A stretch of DNA of 64,000 nt from Streptomyces deccanensis (lineage in GTDB: Bacteria > Actinomycetota > Actinomycetes > Streptomycetales > Streptomycetaceae). The notes beneath the pieces were generated by a model that worked only from the letters and a program-made list of their open reading frames with translations, made no database searches and was not told where the DNA came from. Of the stretch, positions 38,269 to 48,200 are shown piece by piece. Location of the stretch: NCBI RefSeq assembly GCF_022385335.1, contig NZ_CP092431.1, forward strand, positions 7,192,001-7,256,000, read 5' to 3'. The number at the start of each line of letters is the position of its first letter. Within the stretch, counting starts at the first letter, position 1. Made by a program: the position numbers and the translations under genes.

Positions 38269-38886
38269 TCACGCGTTGCGGATGGCCGAGATGTCGAAGG
38301 TGAGCTTGATCTTGTCCGACACCAGGACGCCACCCGTCTCCAGCGCCGCGTTCCACGTCAGGCCCCACTCGGAGCGCAGGATCTCCGCCTTGCCCTCGAA
38401 GCCGACGCGCTCGTTGCCGAAGGGGTCCTTGGCGGCGCCGTTGAACTCCAGGTCGATGGTGAGGGGCTTGGTCGTGCCGAGGATGGAGAGATCGCCGGTG
38501 ATGCGGTAGTCGTCGCCACCGAGGGCCTCCGCCTTCGTGGAGCGGAAGGTCATCGTCGGGAACTCCTCCGTCTTGAAGAAGTCCGCGCTCTTCAGGTGAC
38601 CGTCACGGTCGGCGTTGCCGGTGTCGATGCTCTCCATCTTGACGTCGATGGAGGCGGTGGACCGGGTCGGGTCCGTGCCGTCCAGGTGCAGGCTGCCGGA
38701 GAAGTCGAGGAAGGCGCCCTTGACGTTGGTGACCATGGCGTGGCGGGCCGTGAAGCCGATCGTGGTGTGGGACGCGTCGATCGCGTAGTCGCCGGTCAGC
38801 GCGGCGAGTTCGGGGTTCACCGCGGAGACGGTCGCCGGGGTGCCGGCGGTCTCGGTGGTCGAGTTGTTGCGGCCGAAGATGCCCAT
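38269..38886 (-). CDS. YceI-family protein
   Basis: 205 aa. YceI lipocalin-like fold: GDYAIDASHTTIGFTARHAMVTNVKGAF, the GHLKSADFF block, EFPTMTFRST, LSILGTTKPLTIDLEF and the FEGKAEILRSEWGL region. These proteins bind isoprenoid-type lipids and are often stress-induced. No signal peptide is seen, unlike periplasmic enteric YceI, so this form is cytoplasmic. It has a strong promoter and a GTTCAA/TTGAAC-type operator upstream. Confidence 0.92.
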   Translation of the reverse strand: MGIFGRNNSTTETAGTPATVSAVNPELAALTGDYAIDASHTTIGFTARHAMVTNVKGAFLDFSGSLHLDGTDPTRSTASIDVKMESIDTGNADRDGHLKSADFFKTEEFPTMTFRSTKAEALGGDDYRITGDLSILGTTKPLTIDLEFNGAAKDPFGNERVGFEGKAEILRSEWGLTWNAALETGGVLVSDKIKLTFDISAIRNA

Positions 38887-38908
38887 GACGTGCTCCTTGA
38901 GTGATGTC

Positions 38909-38967
38909 GTTCAATGTTCAACGAACTGAACACGGCCTACCGTAGACCTATTCCGTTCAAATTTCAA
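38909..38967 (-). promoter_or_regulatory. yceI-like gene promoter with inverted-repeat operator
   Basis: On the minus strand, TTGAAA (38967-38962) and TACGGT (38944-38939) are spaced exactly 17 bases. Just downstream lies TGTTCA-N6-TGAACA with an extra GAAC half-site (38932-38909), placed where a repressor would block elongation. The arrangement resembles MarR-type operators, but no marR gene is adjacent. Confidence 0.68.
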
Positions 38968-39033
38968 CCGTGTCGAATCGGTGATCGACATGTCACGCGT
39001 TGTTGATCCGGCGACGCCCGGGTGGTACACGGC

Positions 39034-41388
39034 ATGGGCATGCCCCCCACACGCCGCACCGTCCTGCTCCTCGCCGCGACCCTGGCGACGACGACCGCAC
39101 CCGACCCCACAGCGGCGGCCGCCGCCGCGCACGTCGCCGACGACGAGTACGACGCCCTCCGACACCGCTGGCTCGCCATCGCGCTCGGCGACGGCTACGA
39201 CCCCGCCGCCGAGCCCTACGCCACCCGCCTGCGCGAGACCGGCGACCTCGCCCATGCCTTCCGCGCGGCCATGGCCCCCACCGCGAACTCCCTCTGGCCG
39301 GGCCACCCCTTCGACCCGCCCGCCGGAATCACCCAGAGCTACAGCCGCCTGTGGACCATGGCCCAGGCGTACGCCCAGCCCGGCACCGGCCGTACCGGCG
39401 ACCCGGCCCTCCTCGCGGACGTCCTGCGCGGCCTCGACCACCTCGCCATGACCGTCTACCACCCCGGCACCACCCGCTACGGCAACTGGTGGGAGTGGCA
39501 GATCGGCAGCCCCCGCCTCCTGCTGGACATCGTCGCCGCCCTGTACGACGAGCTGACCCCCGTCCGCCGAGCCGCCGCCTGCGCGGCGATCGACCACTTC
39601 ATCCCCGACGCGCTGCTCCGCGACTACACCGGCACCTCCACCGGCGCCAACCGCGTCGACCTCTGCCGCTCCGTCGCCCTGCGCGGCATCCTCGGCCGCG
39701 CCCCCGAGAAGATCGCCCTCGCCCGTGACGCCCTCTCGCCCGTCTTCCCGTACGTCACCCGGGGCGACGGCCTCTACGCCGACGGCTCGTTCGTGCAGCA
39801 CACCTGGGTCGCCTACTCGGGCACGTACGGCCAGGTCATGCTCGACGGACTGGGCAGGCTCCTCGCACTGCTGGCCGGGTCGAGCTGGGCGGTCACCGAT
39901 CCGAACCGGCAGACCGTGCTCGACGCCGTGGAGCGGGCCTACGCGCCGCTCATCCTCGACGGGTTGGTGATGGACAGCGTCAACGGCCGTGCCATCAGCC
40001 GGGGTTACCTCAAGGGCGACGACCGGCACCTCCTGCGCGGCGACCACTTCCACGGGCACGGCCTCATCGCCGCGATCGCGCTCCTCGCGCTCGGCGCCTC
40101 CGCCGCCGAGCGCGAGCGGTGGCACGGGCGGATCAAGGGGTGGATCGAACGCGACACGGTGACACCGATCCTCACGGCGCGCCAGTTCGGTGTCGCGGAC
40201 CTGGCCCGGCTGCACGCCGTCGCCGCCTCCCCGGTCGCCGCCGCGCCCGAACCCGTCGGCCACCGCCTCTTCCCGGCCATGGACAGAGCCGTCCACCGCC
40301 GGCCCGCCTTCACGGTGAACATCGCCATGGCCTCCGACCGCATCGCCCACTACGAGTGCGGCAACGGCGAGAACCCGCGCGGCTGGCACACCGGTTCGGG
40401 AACGACCCTGTGGTGGGCCGACGGGCACGGCGACCAGTACACGAACTGGTTCTGGCCCACCGTCGACTGGTACCGCCTCCCCGGCACCACCGTCTCCACC
40501 CGGCGGCTCGCCGACCGGGAGGGCGGCGAATGGGGCGCCCCGAAGCCCCCGGTCCGCTGGGTCGGCGGGACGACCGACGGCGAGTACGCGGCCGTCGGAC
40601 AGCACCTCGCGGGCCTCGGCTCCACCCTCCGCGCCCACAAGTCGTGGTTCTGCGTCGCGGACGCCGTCATCTGCCTCGGGGCGGGGATCAGCTGCGCGGA
40701 CGGGGTGCCGGTGGAGACGGTGGTCGACAACCGGAACCTGGGGGAGACCGCCGCCGCGGCACCCCAGGCCCTGCTACGGGGCCGACGCTGGGCACACCTG
40801 GCGGGCCACGGCGGCTGGGTCTTCCCTGAGGCGCGGACGGACGGCGCCCTGCGCACCCTCCGCGAGGACCGCACCGGCGCCTGGTCCGACATCAACACCG
40901 GCGGTACGACCGAACGCCGCACCCGGCGCTGGCAGACCCTCTGGCTGGACCACGGCACCGATCCGGTGAACGCCGGCTACGCCTATCTGCTCATGCCCGG
41001 GGCGTCCCGCCACGCCGTCGAGGCCCGTGCCGCCGACCCGCGCTGGTTGTCGATCTTCGCCAACGACAGCGCGTGCCAGGCCGTCCACGTCCCCTCGCTG
41101 GGACTGTTCTGCGCGAACTTCTGGCGGCCCGGTACGGTGGGCCCGCTGACCGCCTCCGCCGGGGCGAGCGTGCTGGTCCGCCGCCGGGGGAGGACCGCTA
41201 CCCTCTGCGTGAGCGAACCACCGCGCACGGGCGAGCCGATGGAGATCACCTGGCACGGCCCGTTCCGCGGGGTGGGCCGGGCGGACGACACGGTCGAGGT
41301 GCTGGAGTCGACACCGGGACGCCTGCGGCTCCGCGTCACCCCCGGCACGGCCTGCGCCACCCACACCTGTGACCTGACTCTCGCCTGA
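39034..41388 (+). CDS. Secreted polysaccharide lyase, family 8
   Basis: About 784 aa. N-terminal twin-arginine-like signal PPTRRTVLLLAATLA. An alpha/alpha toroid domain (~40-370) carries NWWEWQIGSPRLLLD, NRVDLCRSVALRGIL and GLYADGSFVQHTWVAYSGTYG, which contain the Asn/His/Tyr catalytic residues of hyaluronate/chondroitin/xanthan lyases. The central and C-terminal beta-sandwich domains follow (YECGNGENPRGWHTGSG). It depolymerises an acidic polysaccharide by beta-elimination; the actual substrate cannot be told. Start uncertain among GTG 39022, ATG 39034 and ATG 39040. Confidence 0.9.
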   Translation: MGMPPTRRTVLLLAATLATTTAPDPTAAAAAAHVADDEYDALRHRWLAIALGDGYDPAAEPYATRLRETGDLAHAFRAAMAPTANSLWPGHPFDPPAGITQSYSRLWTMAQAYAQPGTGRTGDPALLADVLRGLDHLAMTVYHPGTTRYGNWWEWQIGSPRLLLDIVAALYDELTPVRRAAACAAIDHFIPDALLRDYTGTSTGANRVDLCRSVALRGILGRAPEKIALARDALSPVFPYVTRGDGLYADGSFVQHTWVAYSGTYGQVMLDGLGRLLALLAGSSWAVTDPNRQTVLDAVERAYAPLILDGLVMDSVNGRAISRGYLKGDDRHLLRGDHFHGHGLIAAIALLALGASAAERERWHGRIKGWIERDTVTPILTARQFGVADLARLHAVAASPVAAAPEPVGHRLFPAMDRAVHRRPAFTVNIAMASDRIAHYECGNGENPRGWHTGSGTTLWWADGHGDQYTNWFWPTVDWYRLPGTTVSTRRLADREGGEWGAPKPPVRWVGGTTDGEYAAVGQHLAGLGSTLRAHKSWFCVADAVICLGAGISCADGVPVETVVDNRNLGETAAAAPQALLRGRRWAHLAGHGGWVFPEARTDGALRTLREDRTGAWSDINTGGTTERRTRRWQTLWLDHGTDPVNAGYAYLLMPGASRHAVEARAADPRWLSIFANDSACQAVHVPSLGLFCANFWRPGTVGPLTASAGASVLVRRRGRTATLCVSEPPRTGEPMEITWHGPFRGVGRADDTVEVLESTPGRLRLRVTPGTACATHTCDLTLA

Positions 41389-41553
41389 CCGGACCGACCC
41401 GCCTTTGTGAGACCCCTACAAGCCCCACACCCCCTGAGCAGTCGGTTCGACTGCATGCCGACGAGGTTCTGTTCAGGGGTACCAGGAAAACACGCCGGAG
41501 ACTGTACGGAGTCGACGGACCGCTTTCCTCGCTCGGCTTCGTAAGGTCACTAC

Positions 41554-43137
41554 ATGACCGTTTTGGATGAGGCACCGGGTGAGCCGACGGACGCGCGCGG
41601 GCGAGTGGCCGAACTGCACGAGATCCGTGCCCAGGCGTTGGCCGGCCCCAGCGAGAAGGCGACCGAGGCGCAGCACGCCAAGGGCAAGCTGACCTCCCGG
41701 GAGCGCATCGAGCTGCTGCTGGACCCGGGCTCCTTCAACGAGGTCGAGCAGCTGCGCCGGCACCGGGCCACCGGCTTCGGTCTGGAGGCCAAGAAGCCGT
41801 ACACCGACGGTGTCGTCACCGGCTGGGGCACGGTGGAGGGCCGTACGGTCTTCGTCTACGCCCATGACTTCCGCATCTTCGGCGGCGCCCTCGGCGAGGC
41901 CCACGCCACGAAGATCCACAAGATCATGGACATGGCCATCGCGGCCGGTGCCCCGCTGGTCTCGCTCAACGACGGCGCGGGCGCCCGTATCCAGGAGGGC
42001 GTCTCGGCGCTGGCCGGCTACGGCGGCATCTTCCAGCGCAACACCAGGGCCTCGGGCGTCATCCCGCAGATCTCGGTGATGCTCGGCCCCTGCGCGGGCG
42101 GCGCGGCCTACAGCCCCGCCCTCACCGACTTCGTCTTCATGGTCCGCGAGACCTCGCAGATGTTCATCACCGGACCGGACGTCGTCAAGGCGGTCACCGG
42201 CGAGGAGATCACCCAGAACGGCCTCGGCGGCGCGGACGTGCACGCCGAGACCAGCGGCGTCGCGCACTTCGCGTACGACGACGAGGAGACCTGCATCGCC
42301 GAGGTGCGCTACCTCCTGTCGATGCTCCCGCAGAACAACCGCGAGAACCCGCCGCGCGTCGAGGCCTCCGACGCCGCCGACCGCCGCAGCGACGTCCTCC
42401 TCGACCTGGTCCCGGCCGACGGCAACCGGCCGTACGACATGACCAAGGTCATCGAGGAGATCGTCGACGACGGCGACTACCTGGAGGTCCACGAGCGCTG
42501 GGCCCGCAACATCATCTGCGCCCTGGGCCGGCTCGACGGCCAGGTGGTCGGCATCGTCGCCAACCAGCCGCAGTCCCTCGCGGGCGTCCTCGACATCGAG
42601 GCCAGCGAGAAAGCCGCGCGCTTCGTGCAGATGTGCGACGCCTTCAACATCCCGATCGTCACTCTCCTGGACGTACCCGGCTTCCTCCCGGGCGTCGACC
42701 AGGAGCACGGTGGAATCATCCGCCACGGCGCGAAGCTGCTGTACGCCTACTGCAACGCGACCGTGCCCCGGATCTCCCTGATCCTGCGCAAGGCGTACGG
42801 AGGTGCCTACATCGTGATGGACAGCCAGTCCATCGGCGCGGACCTGACGTACGCGTGGCCGACCAACGAGATCGCCGTCATGGGCGCCGAAGGTGCCGCG
42901 AACGTCATCTTCCGGCGCCAGATCGCCGAGGCCGAGGACCCGGAGGCGATGCGGGTCCGGATGGTCAAGGAGTACAAGGCCGAGCTGATGCACCCGTACT
43001 ACGCGGCCGAGCGTGGCCTCGTGGACGACGTGATCGACCCCGCGGACACCCGCGCGGTCCTCATCCGCTCCCTCGCGATGCTCCACACCAAGCACGCGGA
43101 CCTGCCGTCCCGCAAGCACGGCAACCCGCCGCAGTAA
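41554..43137 (+). CDS. accB: Acyl-CoA carboxylase beta (carboxyltransferase) subunit
   Basis: 527 aa carboxyltransferase of the acetyl/propionyl-CoA carboxylase type. It moves CO2 from carboxybiotin to acyl-CoA, giving malonyl-/methylmalonyl-CoA for fatty acids and polyketides. The N-terminal domain has LTSRERIELLLDPGSF and FGGALGEAHATKI. The oxyanion-hole glycines lie in GPCAGGAAYSPAL and in RKAYGGAYIVM. It needs a biotinylated alpha subunit encoded elsewhere and the small epsilon subunit encoded just downstream. AAGG lies about 7 bases before ATG 41554. Orthologous by context to S. coelicolor AccB (SCO5535, from memory). Confidence 0.95.
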   Translation: MTVLDEAPGEPTDARGRVAELHEIRAQALAGPSEKATEAQHAKGKLTSRERIELLLDPGSFNEVEQLRRHRATGFGLEAKKPYTDGVVTGWGTVEGRTVFVYAHDFRIFGGALGEAHATKIHKIMDMAIAAGAPLVSLNDGAGARIQEGVSALAGYGGIFQRNTRASGVIPQISVMLGPCAGGAAYSPALTDFVFMVRETSQMFITGPDVVKAVTGEEITQNGLGGADVHAETSGVAHFAYDDEETCIAEVRYLLSMLPQNNRENPPRVEASDAADRRSDVLLDLVPADGNRPYDMTKVIEEIVDDGDYLEVHERWARNIICALGRLDGQVVGIVANQPQSLAGVLDIEASEKAARFVQMCDAFNIPIVTLLDVPGFLPGVDQEHGGIIRHGAKLLYAYCNATVPRISLILRKAYGGAYIVMDSQSIGADLTYAWPTNEIAVMGAEGAANVIFRRQIAEAEDPEAMRVRMVKEYKAELMHPYYAAERGLVDDVIDPADTRAVLIRSLAMLHTKHADLPSRKHGNPPQ

Positions 43138-43193
43138 CCCGACGGTTCCTTCGCGGTACCCCTGCGGAAACCTCATCCACGGAGACTGAACCC

Positions 43194-43388
43194 ATGAAGC
43201 TGCCTGATATTCGCGTCGAGAAGGGCCACGCCGAGCCGGAGGAAGTGGCCGCGATCACCGCGCTGCTGCTGGCCCGCGCGGCCGCGCAGCCGACCGAGAC
43301 CCTGCCGGCCCACCGGGGCCGCCTCCGCGCGGGGTGGCGCCGCCTGGAGCGCGAGCCGGGGTTCCGGGCGCCGCACAGCTGGCGCTGA
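43194..43388 (+). CDS. accE: Acyl-CoA carboxylase epsilon subunit
   Basis: 64 aa. MKLPDIRVEKGHAEPEEVAAITALLLARAAA is typical of AccE/PccE epsilon subunits, which bridge alpha and beta subunits and raise activity. The C-terminal WRRLEREPGFRAPHSW motif is conserved in the family. It starts 56 bases after accB with GGAGA upstream. Too short to be found by length filters but clearly real. Confidence 0.92.
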   Translation: MKLPDIRVEKGHAEPEEVAAITALLLARAAAQPTETLPAHRGRLRAGWRRLEREPGFRAPHSWR

Positions 43389-43400
43389 GCCTTGGCTCGA

Positions 43401-43432
43401 AAGGGCCCCTTTCCTTCAGGGAGGGGGCCCTT
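43401..43432 (+). terminator. accE terminator
   Basis: Hairpin AAGGGCCCC/GGGGCCCTT (43401-43409 with 43424-43432) with a 14-base loop starts 12 bases after the accE stop. Confidence 0.85.
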
Positions 43433-43439
43433 CGCGTGC

Positions 43440-43563
43440 GTCGTCGGGTGCGGGTCCGGTGGGGCTTCTCGCGCAGTTCCCCGCGCCCCTATGGAATGGC
43501 CGGAGGCCTTTCAGGGGCGCGGGGAACTGCGCGACCAGCCCCCACCCACCCGCACCCGACAAC
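43440..43563. repeat. Palindromic intergenic element, copy C
   Basis: Arms of 51 bases each (43440-43490 and 43513-43563) form a nearly perfect inverted repeat with the same core as copies A and B, around a 22-base loop. It sits between the convergent accE and cvnD genes, flanked by two further hairpins. Confidence 0.92.
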
Positions 43564-43602
43564 GAACAGGGACCCCTCCCGCAAAGGAAGGGGTCCCTGT
43601 TC
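43564..43602. terminator. Terminator downstream of conservon 1
   Basis: Perfect 14-bp stem GAACAGGGACCCCT (43564-43577) with 43589-43602. It lies 14 bases past the cvnD stop on the minus strand and abuts repeat copy C. Confidence 0.88.
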
Positions 43603-43615
43603 ATGACCTCGGTGG

Positions 43616-44197
43616 CTACCGGAGCCGTGCCATCAGCGCATGCTCCACAAGGGTGATCAGGGCCGACTTCGCGTCCGAGCGGTGGCGGGCGTCCGTCGTG
43701 ATGATCGGGGTGTCCGGACCGATCTGCAGGGCCTCCCGGACTTCGTCCGGGTTGTACGGCTGCTGGCCGTCGAAGCCGTTGAGCGCGATGACGAACGGGA
43801 GCCCGCTGTTCTCGAAGTAGTCGACGGCCGGGAAACAGTCGGCGAGACGCCGGGTGTCGACCAGCACGATCGCGCCGATCGCGCCACGCACGAGGTCGTC
43901 CCACATGAACCAGAAGCGGTCCTGACCGGGGGTGCCGAACAGGTACAGGATCAGGTCCTGGTCGAGGGTGATGCGGCCGAAGTCCATGGCGACCGTGGTG
44001 GTCGTCTTGTCCCCGGTGTGGGTGAGGTCGTCGATGCCCGCGGACGCGGACGTCATGACGGCCTCGGTACGCAGCGGGTTGATCTCCGAGACGGCCCCGA
44101 CGAACGTGGTCTTGCCCACGCCGAAGCCACCCGCCACCACGATCTTCGCCGAGGTGGTGGAGCGGGAAGGACCGCCGCTAGAGCTTGCGAAGTCCAC
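43616..44197 (-). CDS. cvnD: CvnD, conservon small GTPase (conservon 1)
   Basis: 193 aa Ras-like/ATP-GTP-binding protein. P-loop GGFGVGKT (23-30), G3-like LFGTPGQDRFWFMWDDL and G4-like NGFD in place of NKxD. CvnD is the GTPase partner in the CvnA-B-C membrane-associated complex of actinobacterial conservons. Its start overlaps cvnC by 20 bases, indicating coupled translation. A 233-bp internal tract is identical to the second cvnD at 48890-49465. Confidence 0.95.
   Translation of the reverse strand: MDFASSSGGPSRSTTSAKIVVAGGFGVGKTTFVGAVSEINPLRTEAVMTSASAGIDDLTHTGDKTTTTVAMDFGRITLDQDLILYLFGTPGQDRFWFMWDDLVRGAIGAIVLVDTRRLADCFPAVDYFENSGLPFVIALNGFDGQQPYNPDEVREALQIGPDTPIITTDARHRSDAKSALITLVEHALMARLR
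43893..44125 (-). repeat. 233-bp tract identical to 49167-49399 (within cvnD copies)
   Basis: Base-by-base reading shows no difference between this tract and 49167-49399, while the flanking parts of both cvnD genes differ at many silent sites. It encodes the P-loop through the G3 region. Confidence 0.92.
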
Positions 44198-44747
44198 TGA
44201 GCACCCTTTCGAGCAGTGTCACGTCTGGCTGGCCGCCGGCGTTCTCGTCGCCGCCGGGCTGATGGATGGCGACCAGGCCCGCCTCCGCCAAGTCGGCGAC
44301 GAGGATCCTGGCCACGCCGAGGGGGATGGTCAGCAGCGCCGAGATCTCGGCGACCGACTTGATCTCTCGGCAGAGGTTGCAGATCCGCTGATGCTCGGGC
44401 AACTGGCCCTGCATCTGGTGCGGCTGCGCGGTGGTGTGCACCAGTGCCTCGATGGCGAGCTGGTAGCGCGGCCTGGTGCGGCCGCCCGTCATGGCGTACG
44501 GGCGCACCAGGGGGTTGTGTGCTGCCCCGGCGGGCGACGGCTCCGGGGTGCGGCGCTGCGGCTGCACGGGCTGGATGCGCGGCGCCGGCGGCTGGTCGTA
44601 CGGCGAGGGGCCGGGGCCCTGCGGTGCGTACGGCTGCTGGCGGCTCGGTGCGGAGGGGAAGTTGTACCGGTTCTGGTCACCCTGGCCCGGCCCCTGGCCA
44701 GGGTAGGACCAGTTGCCCGACGATGAACCGCCTGGGGGTGTTGCCAC
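44178..44747 (-). CDS. cvnC: CvnC, DUF742 protein (conservon 1)
   Basis: 189 aa. The N-terminal half is a Gly/Pro/Gln/Tyr-rich disordered segment; the C-terminal ~110 residues are DUF742 (LVRPYAMTGGRTRPRYQLAIEALVHTT, PEHQRICNLCREIKSVAEISALL, VARILVADLAEAGLVAIHQPG), a winged-helix-like fold. GTG 44747 has a strong GGAGGAG site; ATG 44780 is an alternative. It is part of the cvnABCD transcript. Confidence 0.92.
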   Translation of the reverse strand: MATPPGGSSSGNWSYPGQGPGQGDQNRYNFPSAPSRQQPYAPQGPGPSPYDQPPAPRIQPVQPQRRTPEPSPAGAAHNPLVRPYAMTGGRTRPRYQLAIEALVHTTAQPHQMQGQLPEHQRICNLCREIKSVAEISALLTIPLGVARILVADLAEAGLVAIHQPGGDENAGGQPDVTLLERVLSGLRKL

Positions 44748-44845
44748 GTTCTCTCCTCCTCCGACTGTGCTGGCATCCATGGCTCATTGGAAGCCGCGTC
44801 CCGAAACCTTACGGCCCCGGGACGTCAAAACGCACGGTCTGACTG

Positions 44846-45268
44846 TTAGTTGAGCAGGCTGCCCTGGAGCTCCGCACGAAGATCGGGCGTCAGGACCGTG
44901 CCGGCACGGTCCACCAGAAGGGCCATCTCGTACCCGATGAGGCCGATGTCGGCTTCCGGATGTGCGAGAACGGCGAGCGAGGAACCGTCGGAAATGGACA
45001 TGATGAACAGGAATCCCCGCTCCATCTCCACAACCGTCTGATTGACGCTGCCACCTTCGAAAATGCGGGAGGCACCCGCGGTCAGAGAGGTCAGACCCGA
45101 CGCGACGGCCGCCAGCTGGTCGGCACGGTCGCGGGGAAACCCTTCGGACATCGCCAGAAGGAGTCCGTCGGCGGAGACCACCACCGTGTGCGACACCCCG
45201 GGGGTGTTGTCCACGAAATTGGTGATCAACCAGTTCAGGTTCTGTGCCGCCTGGCTCATCGGGCTCAC
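44846..45268 (-). CDS. cvnB: CvnB, roadblock/LC7 protein (conservon 1)
   Basis: 140 aa roadblock/LC7-fold protein: LNWLITNFVDNTPGVSHTVVVSADG, the FPRDRADQLAAVASGLTSL helix, and GFLFIMSISDGSSLAVLAHPEADIG. Such proteins bind small GTPases and regulate them. GTG 45268 lies one base after the cvnA stop, with AGGAG provided by the last cvnA codons; ATG 45259 is the alternative. Confidence 0.93.
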   Translation of the reverse strand: MSPMSQAAQNLNWLITNFVDNTPGVSHTVVVSADGLLLAMSEGFPRDRADQLAAVASGLTSLTAGASRIFEGGSVNQTVVEMERGFLFIMSISDGSSLAVLAHPEADIGLIGYEMALLVDRAGTVLTPDLRAELQGSLLN

Positions 45269-45269
45269 A

Positions 45270-48200
45270 CTAACGCTCCTGGTTGTAGGTGCTGTCAGGA
45301 CCGAAGCCCTGGCCGTTCGTTTCACTGCCTGCGTTGCGCCCACGCTGGACACCCCGGCGCAGGTTGCTCAGCCTGCCCCGGACGTCCTCGGGAGCGCGGG
45401 AGATCTGTGGACCTCCCTGCGGGGTCGTCTTGGCGGCTCCCTCGACCAGGTTGGCCTTGGGTACCCGCCGAGGCAGGCCGGAGGAGGTGACCCCGCCCGC
45501 CTTGGGCTTCTTCAGCTGGGAGGCCTGCTGCCAGCGCGCGTCGTTGTCCGAGCGCCAGTCGCCGTTCGGTCCCCCGGCCGTCGGCTGGTCCTGGGCCACT
45601 TCCTGCCGTCCGTTCACGGCGCCCGCGCTCGAGCCGCCCGCGCTCGCGGTGGAGCCGCGGCGGGGCAGGCCGGCGTCGGTCAGCGCGTGGCCGGCGGAAG
45701 GGGTGGATCCCGGACGGTCGAAGCCTACGCGGTCAGGCTCCTTCACGTCAGCGGCCTGCGTGGATTCCGGTTCCGGAGCGTACTCGGAGCGGTACGAGCT
45801 CTGGTAGTCCTGCTGCTGCGGCCAGTCGTCCTGATAGGACGGCTCTTCGAAGCCCGAGTACGTCTCCGGGGCGTGCGCGGCGGCCGCCGCGTGGTCCTCT
45901 TGGACGGACTCCGCATACGCCGGCTCGGGGTAACCGCCGGTAGCGGAGAACGTGTCGTTCCCGCCCGGGAGGTGCCCGTTCCCGTTCGCCATGCCGTTGC
46001 CCTGGCCGAAGTACGCCTCGTCGTACGACGGTTGCTGCGGCTCCTCGTACGCCGTCTGCTGGTCGTACGACCGCTGCGGGTCCGCGTACGCGGTCGCGCC
46101 GTTGTCGTAGGACGGTTCGGCCGACTGGAAGTCGTCGCCGTAGCGCGGCGCCTCGGCGGCGGGCAGCTGCGGGTTCTGGTGCGCCTGGGACTCCAGGGCA
46201 GCGCGGCGCTCCTCGCGCATCAGGGAACGGCCCACGGGGTCCAGGTCACGGAGGTCGTCCGGAACCTCGTACCGGCTGTCGTCGAAGCCCAGCTCGGCGG
46301 CGGTCCGCATCGGGGCGACGCCCGGCTGCTGGAACGAGTGCTGCTGCTCCGGGATGATCTGCGAGACCGTGAACTCGTCGGCCCCCGGCTGGTGCTGCTC
46401 GCCACCGCCACCGTGGGTGATGACGTCGGGGAGCATGACCAGCGAGGTCGTACCGGCCTGCTCGCCCGAGGGGCGGAGCTGGACCCGGATGCCGTGCCGG
46501 TCGGACAGCCGGCCGACCACGAACAGACCCATGCGCTGCGAGATCGCGGCGTCCACGGTCGGCGGGTTGGCCAGCTTGTGGTTGATGTCCGCGAAGTCCT
46601 CGGCGGTGAGGCCGATGCCCTTGTCGTGGATCTCGATCATCACGCGGCCGTCGGGGAGACGGGTCGCGGTGACGCGGACCTTGGTCTGCGGGGAGGAGAA
46701 CGTGGTGGCGTTCTCCAGGAGCTCGGCGAGCAGGTGCACGAGGTCGGTCACGGCGCGGCCGTGGATCTCGGCCTCCGGGACACCGGAGAGCTCGATGCGC
46801 TCGTACTGCTCCACCTCGGAGGAGGCGGCGCGCAGCACGTCGATCAGCGGCACCGGCTGGTCCCAGCGGCGGCCGGGCTCCTCGCCGGCGAGGACCAGGA
46901 GGTTCTCGCCGTTGCGGCGCATACGGGTCGCCAGGTGGTCCAGCTTGAAGAGGTTCTCCAGCTGGTCCGGGTCGGCCTCGTTGTTCTCCAGGTCGGTGAT
47001 CAGGGTCAGCTGGCCCTCGATCAGCGACTGGTTGCGGCGCGAGAGGTTGGTGAAGATCGCGTTGATGTTGCCCCGCAGCAGGGCCTGCTCGGCGGCGAGG
47101 CGGACGGCCTCGCGGTGGACCTGGTCGAAGGCGCGGGCGACTTCGCCGATCTCGTCCGTGGAGGTGATCGGGATCGGTGCCACCCGGGTGTCGACCCGGC
47201 CGGGGTCGGTGCGCGAGAGCTGGTCGACCAGCATCGGCAGACGCTGCTCGGCGATGCCGAAGGCGGCGTTGCGCAGCTGGCGCATCGAGCGGCTCATCTG
47301 GCGGGCCATGATCCCGGCGATGATGAACGCGGCGAGCAGGGCGACGATGACGATGGCGCCGTTGATGTAGGCGTCGCGCTGGGCGTCGGAGGCGATCTGG
47401 CCGGCCTCGGACACCGCGCGGTTGATCAGCTCGGTCTCGACCTCGCTGTAGCCCTCGAACTTCAGCGTGGAGGCCGCCATCCAGTTCTGGTAGGTGACAC
47501 CCTGCTTGGCGAGGTCCTCGCGGGAGGCACCGCTGCCGATCGCCTGGATCATCTTCAGCATGGTGTCCGGCGGCGCGACGTAGTCCGGGTTCTTCGCGGC
47601 GGCCTCGGCCGCCTGCTTCTTGCCCTCTTCGGTCTTCTGCGCCATGACCGACTCGAGCCGCGCGGCGTCGGCCTCGGTGCCACCGGAGACGAACTCCTGG
47701 ACGGCGACGTTCTCCAGGTAGGCGTACGAGGTGAACGCGGTGATCTGCTGGCGGAAGATCTGCTCGTCCTCGCTCGGGCGGACCAGCAGGTGGGTGCCGA
47801 TCGAGCGCTGCAGCGAGGCGGCGCCCTTGGCGAGGGCGATCGCGTAGACGGTACGGCCGTACGCGGTGACGTTGCCGGTGCCGAGACCGAGCTCGTTGGA
47901 GAACTCCATCAGCAGGTGCTCGACGGCGACGTAACCCTCTTCGGTCTGCACCGGGTCGGCGGCGCGGGTGAAGGCGGTCTGCCGGATCTTCTCCAGCTGC
48001 GGCTCGGCCTCCTCCACCAGACGCAGACGGCGCTCCAGGCCCTGCCCGGCGGGCATCCCGACGACCTCCGCGTGGAAGGCGTCGGCCTTCTCGTCGGTGA
48101 AGGCGCGGGCGTCCTTGACGACGTCGCTGTCCCGGTTGCCCTCCAGCAGGGGCTGGGCGGAGAGGTCACGCTCGTTGAGCAGCGCCTCGGCGTAGATACC

